In this document: positions 49,919 to 58,378 of the stretch, piece by piece
Numbering within the stretch: the stretch's first letter is position 1
Layout: each line of letters starts with the position of its first letter
Assembly: GCF_029983095.1 (NCBI RefSeq)
Contig: NZ_CP120467.1
Span: 1,355,001-1,419,000 of the forward strand
Reading direction: 5' to 3'
Source: Enterococcus montenegrensis
Lineage (GTDB): Bacteria; Bacillota; Bacilli; Lactobacillales; Enterococcaceae
Length of the DNA stretch: 64,000 nucleotides
Program-made: the position numbers and the translations under genes
Notes under the pieces: generated by a model
What the model was told of the DNA's origin: nothing
The model's database searches: none
The model's input: only the letters and a program-made list of their open reading frames with translations

Positions 49919-50461
49919 ATGGGGGACAATGAAATCATAACCTTAATTAGAAATCATGATTTTACAGGTTTGGAAAAAATGATTGAAATCTATGGTGAAA
50001 CCATTATTAAAACAATCCGGGGTGTTTTGTCAGACAACTCTGAGCGTAATCTTTGGTCAGATTGTGAAAATGAGGTTTTTTATACATTATGGAAAAAAAT
50101 CCCCAACTATGTTGCGGATAAAAGTAGCCTAGCAACCTTTATCATGGTTATAACCCGCAATAAGGCAATTGACTTTAAACGTAAACAACAGTTACAAAAC
50201 AGGCGACAAACAGACCTCAAGACTGAAAATGTTGCTAGTAATTATCAACAAACTGATAGTCCCTTAGCAAAAGAACAATTTTTAGAATTATTGGATGTTT
50301 TAAATGAACAAGATCAGTTGATTTTTTTGCATTATTACTTTTATCAAACAGCACCCATAGAGATAGCCCAGCTTTTAGAAATAAAGACAAGTGCAGTATA
50401 TAATCATCTATCGCGGGGGAAAATACTGTTGCAAAATGCGTTAAAGGGGGAATTAGCATGA
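49919..50461 (+). CDS. ECF-type RNA polymerase sigma factor
   Basis: A 180-residue sigma-70 family factor with only regions 2 and 4. Region 2 (about 10-90) carries SDCENEVFYTLWKKIP and ATFIMVITRNKAIDFKRK; region 4 (about 120-175) carries EIAQLLEIKTSAVYNHLSRGK. GGAGGG precedes ATG. The stop overlaps the next gene by ATGA, and that gene encodes a membrane protein in the place where anti-sigma factors usually lie. Its signal is unknown. Confidence 0.87.
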   Translation: MGDNEIITLIRNHDFTGLEKMIEIYGETIIKTIRGVLSDNSERNLWSDCENEVFYTLWKKIPNYVADKSSLATFIMVITRNKAIDFKRKQQLQNRRQTDLKTENVASNYQQTDSPLAKEQFLELLDVLNEQDQLIFLHYYFYQTAPIEIAQLLEIKTSAVYNHLSRGKILLQNALKGELA

Positions 50462-51273
50462 GCTTTAAAGAGATTATTTTTGCAGAAAATGCCAAGTTGC
50501 AACCGGGATATTTAAGCACTAGTGCTAAAAAAGATTTATTCAAGCGCAGTAAATATTATATTTTATTTCAAGAGGTCAAAGAAAAATTGCAACCAAATTT
50601 AGCTGTCAGCGAAGAAATTATGGGCTATTTGCCTATGACCGTAGAAGGAAATTCTGGTTTTATGAATGCTGGTCCCATGGCAATGGGCTATGCCCGAACT
50701 TCACAAGCCAAACAATATGTGAAAACGTTTAATGATACACGGGGCAACCGCCTCCTAATTTTTACCAATACGCGCATGATTTTCCTTACCCTCTTAGATT
50801 TTTTTGAAACAGGGGGGTTCTCTAGTTTTCCTTATGACAAAATAAAAGGAATCACAACCAAAAAATGGAGTATGCGCTATTGGGATGAAAAGCGCAAACG
50901 ACAAACAATAAATTGGTTTTTTCTTGATTTTGCTGCAGACACAAAAATTTTTAATGAAGTTTTGACTGAAAAAGAAATGATATTATTTAAAGAAAATTGG
51001 CAAAGAATTGAAAAAATGCGCGCCATTGCCGAGACAGATAAAGTTTTACGTAATCAAAAAATGGATATGCTCTTTAGCAATTTAAGACTTTGGTTCAACT
51101 TATTACAAGGTGCAAATGTCTTACTAATCGTCTTGGCTATTTTCCTTATTTTAGCGGTCTTATTCTTATTAGGGCCGAAAAAGACGTTATTTGGTGGTAC
51201 AATTTCCCCGATTGCTTGGTTTTTGTATTTGCCACAATTAAAAGGATTTGATATGCTATTTAAAATCTTTTGA
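50458..51273 (+). CDS. Membrane protein with PH-like domain, possible sigma partner
   Basis: A 271-residue protein. The middle (about 95-180) looks like a bacterial PH-type domain (RLLIFTNTRMIFLTLLDFF, YDKIKGITTKKWS), and two hydrophobic helices lie near 216-238 and 247-263. It has no signal peptide. It starts inside the sigma gene stop, so tight coupling is expected, and it could hold the sigma factor at the membrane. This role is inferred from position only; no known anti-sigma domain is recognised. Confidence 0.7.
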   Translation: MSFKEIIFAENAKLQPGYLSTSAKKDLFKRSKYYILFQEVKEKLQPNLAVSEEIMGYLPMTVEGNSGFMNAGPMAMGYARTSQAKQYVKTFNDTRGNRLLIFTNTRMIFLTLLDFFETGGFSSFPYDKIKGITTKKWSMRYWDEKRKRQTINWFFLDFAADTKIFNEVLTEKEMILFKENWQRIEKMRAIAETDKVLRNQKMDMLFSNLRLWFNLLQGANVLLIVLAIFLILAVLFLLGPKKTLFGGTISPIAWFLYLPQLKGFDMLFKIF

Positions 51274-51291
51274 AATTTGTGAGGTGGAAAA

Positions 51292-51987
51292 GTGAAACGA
51301 AATTTAGATGTTCCTTGGAGTTATACAGGAGAAAATGGTCCAAAATATTGGCATACCTTGTGTGAGTGGTATAAAGAAGGGGCGCAGTTTCCTTACCAAT
51401 CACCAATTGCCATTGAAACGATCAAAACTCTAGCAGGAAGTGCAAAACAGCGTCTGACTTTTTCTTATCAAATTGAGAAGTTTACCGAAAAAGAATTTAA
51501 AAATACCATTCATTTTGTTCCGTTTGATTGTCAGAGCTATGTTGTCTTTGCAGGGGAAAAGTATGGTTTAACGGATATTCATTATCATTTACCTAGTGAG
51601 CATATTTTAGATAACCAACAAGCGCCACTAGAGATACATTTGGTACACATGAGAAAAGATGGGACAAATTTAGTTGTAGGCGTATTGTGTGACATCATAC
51701 CGGGAATTTTGCCAGAAGGTCCACTAAAAAAAGCGCAACGTTGGGATTTAAAAGAGCATATTGAAATTTTCAATCCCGAGTTGTTTTTACCAAAAGAACA
51801 ACGCTATTTTCATTATGTTGGTTCTCTGACTACCCCACCGACAAAAGGCCCGATTAACTGGTTTGTCTTTAAAGAGCGACATCAAATATCCCGCGTTTTT
51901 TTATCCCAATTTCAAGAAGAAATCTTAAAAGGTAATAATCGACCCTTACAAGATAAAAAAGACCGAAAAATCTATTTTTGTGAATAG
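51292..51987 (+). CDS. Alpha-type carbonic anhydrase
   Basis: A 231-residue enzyme that hydrates CO2 to bicarbonate. Zinc ligands are His97 and His99 in IHYHLPSEH and His116 in EIHLVHM; YVGSLTTPPTKGPINWFVF is the conserved substrate-pocket stretch. There is no signal peptide, unusual for bacterial alpha-class enzymes, which are mostly exported. The start is GTG 51292 with GAGGTGG before it. It is the third gene of the sigma cluster. Its product, bicarbonate, is a substrate of CarAB. Confidence 0.9.
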   Translation: MKRNLDVPWSYTGENGPKYWHTLCEWYKEGAQFPYQSPIAIETIKTLAGSAKQRLTFSYQIEKFTEKEFKNTIHFVPFDCQSYVVFAGEKYGLTDIHYHLPSEHILDNQQAPLEIHLVHMRKDGTNLVVGVLCDIIPGILPEGPLKKAQRWDLKEHIEIFNPELFLPKEQRYFHYVGSLTTPPTKGPINWFVFKERHQISRVFLSQFQEEILKGNNRPLQDKKDRKIYFCE

Positions 51988-52041
51988 AAAATGAACGAAG
52001 CCACTACTTGAAAATAAAGGGGCTTCGTTCATTTTTTTATT
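51988..52041. terminator. Bidirectional terminator between carbonic anhydrase and rqcH
   Basis: AAATGAACGAAGCC (51989-52002) pairs with GGCTTCGTTCATTT (52021-52034), with a T run on the plus strand. Confidence 0.85.
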
Positions 52042-53737
52042 GTTTTTTTAGTCGAGTAGTAATATCTGCTTCTGGAGTAACGTAATAAGTTTTTTGATTT
52101 TCGTAAATGACATACCCGGGTTTTGCGCCATTTGGTTTTTTAATGTATTTGACTTGAACTAGATCGACTGGAACCTGAGCGGAATGACGATATTTAGAAA
52201 AGTAGGCAGCTAATTCTGCGGCTTCTAAAATGGTTGCATCAGTCGGCTGGCTGCTTTTGATGATTACATGAGAGCCAGGTATATCTTTGGTATGGAGCCA
52301 GTAGTCAGTCTTACGGGCGGTTTTTAAAGTTAGTTGATCATTTTGCAAATTGTTTTTCCCAACTAAAATAGTGGTACCATCACTTGCTGTATATTCGTCA
52401 GGTTTAGATTTTGATGCTACTTTTTTACGTTTTGAGTTTTTTTTCAAATAACCTTGTGCAATTAATTCTTCACTAATTAGATCCAAATCCATTGGTCCGG
52501 CAATTTCGATTTGAGCGAAAACAGATTCCAAATAGGCAATTTCTGCTTTTGCTTCATCGATTTGTTGATAAATTAATTTCACTGCATTTTTCAATTTTTG
52601 ATAACGGTGAAAATATTTTTGCGCATTTTGACTAGGGGATAGGGCTGGATTTAACTTAATTTCTAGTGGTCGATCTTCATCGTAGTAATTTGCTAAAACG
52701 ACTTTTTTTCCACCTTTTGGTACTTCATGCAAAAATGTCGTTAAAAGTTCACCTTTTTGCCGATATTCCTCAGCGTTTTCAGATTCTTTTAGCGTTTGTT
52801 GTCGTTTTTTCAACTTGGTCTGATTGCGGGCCAACTCATTTTCTACTTTTTTAAGCAGTTGTCCCCCTTGTTGTTTGACCCGATCGCGTTCAGCTTTATC
52901 GCCATAAAAAGCATCTAACAAGATATTGAAATTTGGATATGTCGTAGCACTAACCGTTGTTTTAGCTAAAGATTGAAAAGCAATTGGTGTAAAAAATTCT
53001 TTTTTTTGTGTAACAGTTAAAGTAGGGCGTCCAGGATTGAGACTTTCAAAAAATGCACGCCAAGTCAGTACTTTTTTATTTTCATTTTTGTTTAGACGAA
53101 AGGCTAGTTCTTGTGCTGTATCAAAACCTAGCCCTTGGAATGTCTGTTGGAGCGCCTTAGCTGTAATTTTGGGTAATTGCGAGAGTGCATCAAAAAGCGT
53201 AACGTCTGTAACCGTAAAAGGATTTAGCAGTGCTTGTTTAGGTGGTGCGACATAAATGGCACCAGGTAAAATGGAACGATAAGTATTCTGACTGCTACCA
53301 ATATGTTTTATCGCATCTAAAATTTTGCCGTTTGCTTCGTTTAACAATAAAATGGTACTGTGGCGACCCATTAATTCCACTACTAAAACAATATTTTGCA
53401 AATCCCCCAATTCATCTCGTTTATTGAAGGTAAAATGGATCACGCGATCATTTTCAATCTGCGAAATGCCTGTTAAAATTGCGCCGTCTAAGTATTTTCG
53501 TAACATCATAACAAAATTAGGTGGTGTTTCAGGATTTTGATAGGCGATATCGGTTAATTGTACCCGGGCGTAACTCGGGTGCGCAGATAGTAGTAATTTA
53601 TGGTTTTTTCCTTGGGAGCGAATAACCAAAATAATTTCATTTTGATAAGGTTGGTGAATTTTAGAAATGCGTCCACCAACTAATAAGTCAGTTAATTCAT
53701 TGGTAATTAAATGGGTAAAAACACCATCAAAAGACAT
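52037..53737 (-). CDS. rqcH: RqcH / fibronectin-binding NFACT protein
   Basis: A 566-residue NFACT-family protein: NFACT-N (about 1-190), HhH and coiled-coil middle (about 270-420), and NFACT-R near 445-560 with DYWLHTKDIPGSHVII. RqcH recruits tRNA-Ala to stalled 50S subunits and adds alanine tails for degradation. In enterococci the same protein is known as EfbA, a fibronectin-binding virulence factor. ATG 53737 is chosen because AGAAGG lies before it. Confidence 0.95.
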   Translation of the reverse strand: MSFDGVFTHLITNELTDLLVGGRISKIHQPYQNEIILVIRSQGKNHKLLLSAHPSYARVQLTDIAYQNPETPPNFVMMLRKYLDGAILTGISQIENDRVIHFTFNKRDELGDLQNIVLVVELMGRHSTILLLNEANGKILDAIKHIGSSQNTYRSILPGAIYVAPPKQALLNPFTVTDVTLFDALSQLPKITAKALQQTFQGLGFDTAQELAFRLNKNENKKVLTWRAFFESLNPGRPTLTVTQKKEFFTPIAFQSLAKTTVSATTYPNFNILLDAFYGDKAERDRVKQQGGQLLKKVENELARNQTKLKKRQQTLKESENAEEYRQKGELLTTFLHEVPKGGKKVVLANYYDEDRPLEIKLNPALSPSQNAQKYFHRYQKLKNAVKLIYQQIDEAKAEIAYLESVFAQIEIAGPMDLDLISEELIAQGYLKKNSKRKKVASKSKPDEYTASDGTTILVGKNNLQNDQLTLKTARKTDYWLHTKDIPGSHVIIKSSQPTDATILEAAELAAYFSKYRHSAQVPVDLVQVKYIKKPNGAKPGYVIYENQKTYYVTPEADITTRLKKQ

Positions 53738-53777
53738 TGTGTAACCTTCTTTCATGACAGAATAACTACATTATAGC

Positions 53778-53816
53778 AGATAAAAGCCAGATTCTTTGTG
53801 ATCGAATCTGGCTTTT
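53778..53816 (-). terminator. Intrinsic terminator of the DUF1622 gene
   Basis: AAAAGCCAGATTC (53782-53794) pairs with GAATCTGGCTTTT (53804-53816). Confidence 0.75.
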
Positions 53817-53845
53817 CATCGTTGTTGAAAATTAAAGGGTGTCAT

Positions 53846-54244
53846 TTATTTATTTTTGTTAAGCTTTTCCATCGTTTCTTCGTTATCCAAAGCATCTTGG
53901 ATTTCACGGTGCAAGAAATAAGAGATTACCGTTCGAATAACAACGACTGCTGCAAGGCGCAAAATATCAGCTGAAGTAGGATTAATAATTGACTCAATAA
54001 TATCGGCAGCAATTAATATCTCCAGGCTCAACAAGACATAACTACCCAGAAAGTTACGGATAAAATTATTGTGACGCGCCGCCTCAACATGATTGGCGTG
54101 GGAACACTCTGATTTAATGAAATCATAGCCTGCGATAATCACACCCCACACCAATACTAAAATAGATAAAAAATTAAGAAAGACGATAATGATATCAAAT
54201 AAAGGCATTGCCAGGTGCATAATAGTATGACCAAGATCTTCCAC
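53846..54244 (-). CDS. DUF1622 membrane protein
   Basis: A 132-residue protein with three hydrophobic helices (about 14-38, 65-86 and 92-112) separated by a polar NHVEAARHNNFIRNFLGSY segment, ending in an acidic-basic tail (DNEETMEKLNKNK). This matches DUF1622, of unknown function. AGGAGG lies before ATG 54244. Confidence 0.85.
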   Translation of the reverse strand: MEDLGHTIMHLAMPLFDIIIVFLNFLSILVLVWGVIIAGYDFIKSECSHANHVEAARHNNFIRNFLGSYVLLSLEILIAADIIESIINPTSADILRLAAVVVIRTVISYFLHREIQDALDNEETMEKLNKNK

Positions 54245-54610
54245 TGGTGGTCCTCCTAAAGTTATTTTAACTCTTGTTCTTATGATAGCGAATATTTAAA
54301 GAATTGCCAACTATCTTGACGATTCCAAACAATGATTGCTACTATAAAGATAGCGATAAAACACGTTACAGTCTAAATGCACATTTTACTAAGGTCATAA
54401 ATGGGAGCTTACATTTCTTACTGTGTTTCTTGTCATGGTAGAAATCCGGCTAGCGTATACTTAATTAGAACTTATAAGCAGTGAATGGATTTCACAAGAA
54501 AACGAACAACCCTACTTAAAAAGCTGCTTTTGTGGTGCTATCTGTTATAAAATGCATATATTTCATAAAGATTACTCGATTTTTCTTATTAATTTATTAG
54601 GAGCCAGACA
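54245..54610. other. Intergenic region between DUF1622 and a hypothetical gene
   Basis: No gene is supported. A possible promoter lies at 54316-54345 (TTGACG, 18-bp spacer, TACTAT). There is no clear hairpin of terminator strength. A 27-codon open frame at 54401 is noted and rejected elsewhere. Confidence 0.35.
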
Positions 54611-55186
54611 ATGAAGATCATTCAAAATTTTTTTGTCAGCGTAAAAGCTGGTTTTAAACAAATATGGCAAGATTTTGCCAGTTGGGCCGAAGAAAATCAA
54701 CGTAAAGCACTTTTAACAGTCTTAGGTCTATTGATTGGTGTCACACTTTTTTCTGCAACTATGGTGGTGGCTGTCGCCCACATTCGACAATCTGAATATG
54801 TAGAATTAATTCATCCTACTATTAAAAGTAATAAAATCAAGTCCTTTGACTACGGAAGTGAAGACCAGGAAATAAAGTCGGCTAACGCAATTTCTGTTAT
54901 GTTTGCACCACCATATGGGCAAGAATTAAACCACGTGTTGAATACGTTAAATGGTGAAAAGAAAGAAGAGTTAAACCGGACTTTTTATTATTATCCTTTA
55001 GTGTATGACACACAAAATCTAGCTCAAAAATACAAAGTTAACCCTAGTAAAGTAACCTTTATCTTCTTTGAAAAAGGGGTGGAAAAAAACCGCTTTGAAG
55101 TAAGTGAGCTGACAAATTACGACGAAGAATTTATTCCAGAATTAAATCGACTGCCGATGTGGAATATTAAAGACTTGGATGATTGA
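54611..55186 (+). CDS. Hypothetical membrane-anchored protein, 191 residues
   Basis: One hydrophobic helix (about 33-58, LLTVLGLLIGVTLFSATMVVAVA) follows a basic cytosolic N-terminus, so the bulk is outside. The C-terminal region (LVYDTQNLAQKYKVNPSKVTFIFF) weakly resembles a thioredoxin-fold tail but has no CxxC. I do not recognise a family. AGGAG precedes ATG. It is upstream of the Trp leader, with its own stop about 35 bases before the leader promoter. Confidence 0.6.
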   Translation: MKIIQNFFVSVKAGFKQIWQDFASWAEENQRKALLTVLGLLIGVTLFSATMVVAVAHIRQSEYVELIHPTIKSNKIKSFDYGSEDQEIKSANAISVMFAPPYGQELNHVLNTLNGEKKEELNRTFYYYPLVYDTQNLAQKYKVNPSKVTFIFFEKGVEKNRFEVSELTNYDEEFIPELNRLPMWNIKDLDD

Positions 55187-55220
55187 TTTTACTAAATTTT
55201 CTGAAAAATTAAAATTAGTA

Positions 55221-55249
55221 TTGACGCTTGAAAAATTCTACGGTATTCT
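55221..55249 (+). promoter_or_regulatory. Promoter of the Trp leader and ABC operon
   Basis: TTGACG (55221-55226), a 17-bp spacer and TATTCT (55244-55249). Confidence 0.75.
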
Positions 55250-55283
55250 TAACTACAACAAAAACAAAACGAGGTGAGCCATC

Positions 55284-55343
55284 ATGAAACTATTTACTAC
55301 AACCAAAGGAAATTTATTTGCATGGCAATTTTGGCGTAGATAG
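55284..55343 (+). CDS. Trp leader peptide (19 residues)
   Basis: The open frame reads MKLFTTTKGNLFAWQFWRR and ends in TAG. Two Trp codons at 55323 and 55332 lie near its end. GAGGTGAG (55271-55278) lies 5 bases before ATG, and a promoter sits upstream. The last two bases of the stop codon are the first two bases of RNA segment 1. It is too short to be a structural protein, so it most likely measures Trp-tRNA supply as leader peptides do. Confidence 0.8.
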   Translation: MKLFTTTKGNLFAWQFWRR

Positions 55344-55500
55344 TTGTATTGATGGATTTTTCCATAGATACAACTTTTTAGAGAACTCTAAAACTTGTAT
55401 CTATGCTGGTAATATTGAGATGATTCCGCATAGAGACAATCTCTATGCGGATTTTGTTTACAAAAGCAATTTCCGCGGGTAGAGGAAATTGCTTTTTTTC
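55342..55500 (+). promoter_or_regulatory. Seven-segment domino attenuator (Trp)
   Basis: Consecutive segments pair with their neighbours: 1 (55342-55355):2 (55362-55375), 2:3 (55395-55406), 3:4 (55428-55439), 4 (55426-55436):5 (55440-55450), 5 (55447-55459):6 (55464-55476) and 6 (55465-55474):7 (55484-55493). The 4:5 stem is followed by ATTTTG and the 6:7 stem by seven T, a strong terminator. If segment 1 is blocked, 2:3, 4:5 and 6:7 form and transcription stops; if free, 1:2, 3:4 and 5:6 form and it continues. Pairings are seen directly; the switch is inferred. Confidence 0.75.
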
Positions 55501-55528
55501 ATCTCAAAACATATCTTAGGAGGAAATA

Positions 55529-56566
55529 ATGATGAAAAACAAAGGGTTAATGTACACAGTGATTGCATTGGGAATTATCTTAGTTGGATTTTTAGGTTTT
55601 CAATTACTTCATAATTCAAAGGATAACAAAGAACAAACGGTAAATGATAAAGAAAAAGTCCTTACTGTCGGTGTTTTACAATTTGTGAGCCATCCAGCTT
55701 TAGATCAAATTTATGAGGGCGTGAAAGAAGGTTTGAAAGAAGCCGGCTATGAGGAAGGTAAAAATTTGAAAATTAATTTTCAAAATGGCCAAGCTGATCA
55801 AAGTAAATTAGATACCATGAGCAAACAGCTAGTTAGTGATCAAGCAGATGTTTTAATTGGGATTGCAACACCTGCCGCACAAGCTTTAGCAAACGCTACA
55901 ACAACCATTCCTATCGTATTAGGCGCGGTTACTGATCCTAAAGGGGCAGGTTTAGTGGAAAGTAACGAAAAACCAGGGGGAAATATTACCGGCGTTTCTG
56001 ATCAGCCGCCAGTTGCTTCAATTATTGAATTAGCCCATAAGCTTTTACCAGCAGGCAAAAAAGTAGGTCTTTTGTACTCTTCTTCTGAAATGAATTCAAA
56101 ATTTCAAACAGGTCAAGCAGAAACGGCTGCTAAAAAACTTGGCTTAACTGTCGAACGTAAAGCTGTAACTTCAACAAATGAAGTCGCACAAGCTGTACAA
56201 GTATTGTCACAGTCTGTTGATTTTATCTTTATTCCTAATGACAATACCGTCGCCAACGCCATGGAGACAGTGACGCAAGAAGCTGATAAAAACAATATTC
56301 CCGTTTTTCCGTCAGTAGATACGATGGTAGAACAAGGTGGATTAGCGACAATTGGAATTAATCAAAAAGAGTTAGGTGTTAAAACAGGGGAAATGGCAGC
56401 GGCAATTCTAGCGGGCAAATCAAAACCACAAGATACAGCCGTGTACACCTTCACTAAAGGTGATACTATTATTAATGAAGAGCAATTGGCAAAATTTAAT
56501 CTGACTTTACCTGCAGATTTAAAAGATACTGCAAAACTAGTACAAACAGCTAAAGGAGATAACTAA
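55529..56566 (+). CDS. trpX: ABC transporter substrate-binding protein (TrpX-like)
   Basis: A 345-residue exported binding protein of the ABC_sub_bind family. The N-terminus is a single hydrophobic helix (about 8-26) without a lipobox Cys, so it may stay membrane-anchored. The body has periplasmic-binding folds with LKINFQNGQADQSKL and the GAVTDPKGAGLVES region. Proteins of this type in streptococci belong to the TrpXYZ tryptophan uptake system. The upstream Trp-rich leader agrees. AGGAGG precedes the paired ATGs at 55529/55532. Confidence 0.82.
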   Translation: MMKNKGLMYTVIALGIILVGFLGFQLLHNSKDNKEQTVNDKEKVLTVGVLQFVSHPALDQIYEGVKEGLKEAGYEEGKNLKINFQNGQADQSKLDTMSKQLVSDQADVLIGIATPAAQALANATTTIPIVLGAVTDPKGAGLVESNEKPGGNITGVSDQPPVASIIELAHKLLPAGKKVGLLYSSSEMNSKFQTGQAETAAKKLGLTVERKAVTSTNEVAQAVQVLSQSVDFIFIPNDNTVANAMETVTQEADKNNIPVFPSVDTMVEQGGLATIGINQKELGVKTGEMAAAILAGKSKPQDTAVYTFTKGDTIINEEQLAKFNLTLPADLKDTAKLVQTAKGDN

Positions 56567-56570
56567 TAAA

Positions 56571-57452
56571 ATGATTGTTTCAACAATTGGGCAAGGACTG
56601 TTATGGTCCTTGCTGGGAATTGGGATTTATTTAACTTATCGTATTTTAAATTTTCCTGATATGACAACAGAGGGAACGTTCCCTTTAGGTGGCGCTGTGT
56701 GCGTGACTGCAATTACCAGTGGAATTCATCCTATCTTGGCAACGTTATTAGGTGTTTTAGCTGGGATGGCAGCTGGCTTTGTTACCGGAATTTTATTTAC
56801 CAAAGGGAAAATACCGGTGATTTTAGCTGGGATTTTAGTTATGGCAGGGTTGAATTCAGTTATTTTATTTGTCATGCAAAGTCCCAACAAAGGGTTAAGT
56901 AATTTTCCTAGGATTCAAACTTTTTTTACTAATTTAAACCTACCTAATTATTTTGACATCGTCATTTTAGGCTTACTTGCGGTTATTATTACAATAATTT
57001 CAGTCCTTTTTTTCATTAATACTGACTTAGGCCAAGCCTATATTGCTACTGGCGATAATGAAGTAATGGCCCGCTCATTAGGGATTAAAACCGATCGCAT
57101 GAAGATTTTAGGGTTAACAATTTCTAATGGCGTAATTGCATTATCCGGAGCACTTATTTCGCAAAATGACGGGTATGCTGATGTTTCAAAGGGGACTGGG
57201 GTAATCGTTATCGGTCTGGCTTCAATTATAATTGGAGAAGTATTATTTGGTGAATTAGCCTTTGCTGAACGGCTGATTGCAGTGGTAGTGGGCAGTATTA
57301 TTTATCAAGCAATTATCACCTTAATTATTTATCTAGGCTTTGATACAACGTATTTGAAAATTTTCTCTTCTACAATCTTAGCGATTTGTTTAATGATTCC
57401 AACCCTGAAAGAAAAATTGAATTTAAAAACTGGATTGGAAAAGGAGGCATAG
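56571..57452 (+). CDS. trpY: ABC transporter permease (TrpY-like)
   Basis: A 293-residue permease of the branched-chain-type BPD_transp_2 family, with about eight hydrophobic helices and the coupling-region motif NEVMARSLGIKTDRMKILGLTISNG near 161-185. It forms the channel for the putative tryptophan transporter. It lies 4 bp after trpX. Confidence 0.87.
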   Translation: MIVSTIGQGLLWSLLGIGIYLTYRILNFPDMTTEGTFPLGGAVCVTAITSGIHPILATLLGVLAGMAAGFVTGILFTKGKIPVILAGILVMAGLNSVILFVMQSPNKGLSNFPRIQTFFTNLNLPNYFDIVILGLLAVIITIISVLFFINTDLGQAYIATGDNEVMARSLGIKTDRMKILGLTISNGVIALSGALISQNDGYADVSKGTGVIVIGLASIIIGEVLFGELAFAERLIAVVVGSIIYQAIITLIIYLGFDTTYLKIFSSTILAICLMIPTLKEKLNLKTGLEKEA

Positions 57453-57455
57453 CCT

Positions 57456-58220
57456 GTGAGCGTATTAACGATAAAAAATGCTGTTAAAAAAATTAAAAAT
57501 GGTGTCGCTGACGAGCGGACGATTTTAAACCATGTCAGTTTAACTTTAAATCCTGGTGATTTTGTCACAATCGTTGGTGGCAATGGGGCAGGAAAAAGTA
57601 CGTTATTTAATACGGTTACTGGAACACTGCCTTTAACGAGTGGCCAAGTTTTTTTAGATGGTGAAAATGTTACTAATTTTGGTGAAGAAAAACGAGCAAA
57701 ATATTTGGGACGGGTCTTTCAAGATCCTAAAATGGGCACAGCCCCGCGGATGACAGTAGCAGAAAATTTACTTTTAGCCGAGCGCAGAGGACAAAAACGG
57801 CGCCTGCGTCCCAGAAATTTAAACGAACGCAAAGAAGATTTCAAACTACTTTGCGCCAAGGTAGGTAATGGCTTAGAAGAACAGCTTGATACGCCTACGG
57901 GCCATTTATCTGGTGGACAAAGACAGGCTTTAAGCTTATTGATGGCCACCATTGAAAGACCAGAACTTTTATTATTAGATGAACATACCGCAGCACTTGA
58001 TCCGAAAACATCAAAAAATATTATGGCACTGACTAATGATTTGGTGACAGAAAATCATTTAACGTGTATGATGATTACCCATCAAATGGAAGATGCTTTA
58101 AAATATGGGAATCGCTTGTTACTTTTGAAAAAAGGAGAAATAGCAAAAGATTTAAATCAAGCAGAAAAAGCGCAACTTACATTGACTGATTTACTGCTCT
58201 TTTTCGAAGAAGATTTGTAA
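57456..58220 (+). CDS. trpZ: ABC transporter ATP-binding protein (TrpZ-like)
   Basis: A 254-residue ATPase: Walker A GGNGAGKST near 40, signature LSGGQRQ near 151, Walker B LLLLDEHTAALDP near 170, and H-loop TH near 208. It powers the TrpXY importer. The start is GTG 57456, with AGGAGG 9 bases before it. No terminator is clear between it and the next leader. Confidence 0.9.
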   Translation: MSVLTIKNAVKKIKNGVADERTILNHVSLTLNPGDFVTIVGGNGAGKSTLFNTVTGTLPLTSGQVFLDGENVTNFGEEKRAKYLGRVFQDPKMGTAPRMTVAENLLLAERRGQKRRLRPRNLNERKEDFKLLCAKVGNGLEEQLDTPTGHLSGGQRQALSLLMATIERPELLLLDEHTAALDPKTSKNIMALTNDLVTENHLTCMMITHQMEDALKYGNRLLLLKKGEIAKDLNQAEKAQLTLTDLLLFFEEDL

Positions 58221-58258
58221 AAATTGATGAAAGAAACAATAGTTCTTACAAAAACTAG

Positions 58259-58287
58259 TTGACAGACCTAAAAAATCAATCTATACT
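58259..58287 (+). promoter_or_regulatory. Promoter of the Tyr/Phe leader and aro operon
   Basis: TTGACA (58259-58264), 17-bp spacer and TATACT (58282-58287), near-perfect consensus. Confidence 0.85.
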
Positions 58288-58321
58288 TAACACCATCTTA
58301 ATCAGTTCGGAGGACTTTTTT

Positions 58322-58378
58322 ATGTTACAAAAAAGCAAACCACAACTGAATAATTATTACTTTAGCTATTTTAGATAG
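58322..58378 (+). CDS. Tyr/Phe leader peptide (18 residues)
   Basis: The open frame reads MLQKSKPQLNNYYFSYFR and ends in TAG. Five of the last seven codons are Tyr or Phe. GGAGG (58309-58313) lies 8 bases before ATG. The stop overlaps segment 1 of the following RNA chain exactly as in the Trp leader, and both peptides end in aromatic-Arg-TAG. It likely senses Tyr- and Phe-tRNA charging. Confidence 0.8.
   Translation: MLQKSKPQLNNYYFSYFR

Noticed and set aside
54401..54484. 27-codon frame with CVSCH in the gap before 54611
   Set aside because: Weak AAGG-like site, no terminator and no clear promoter placement; may be chance.
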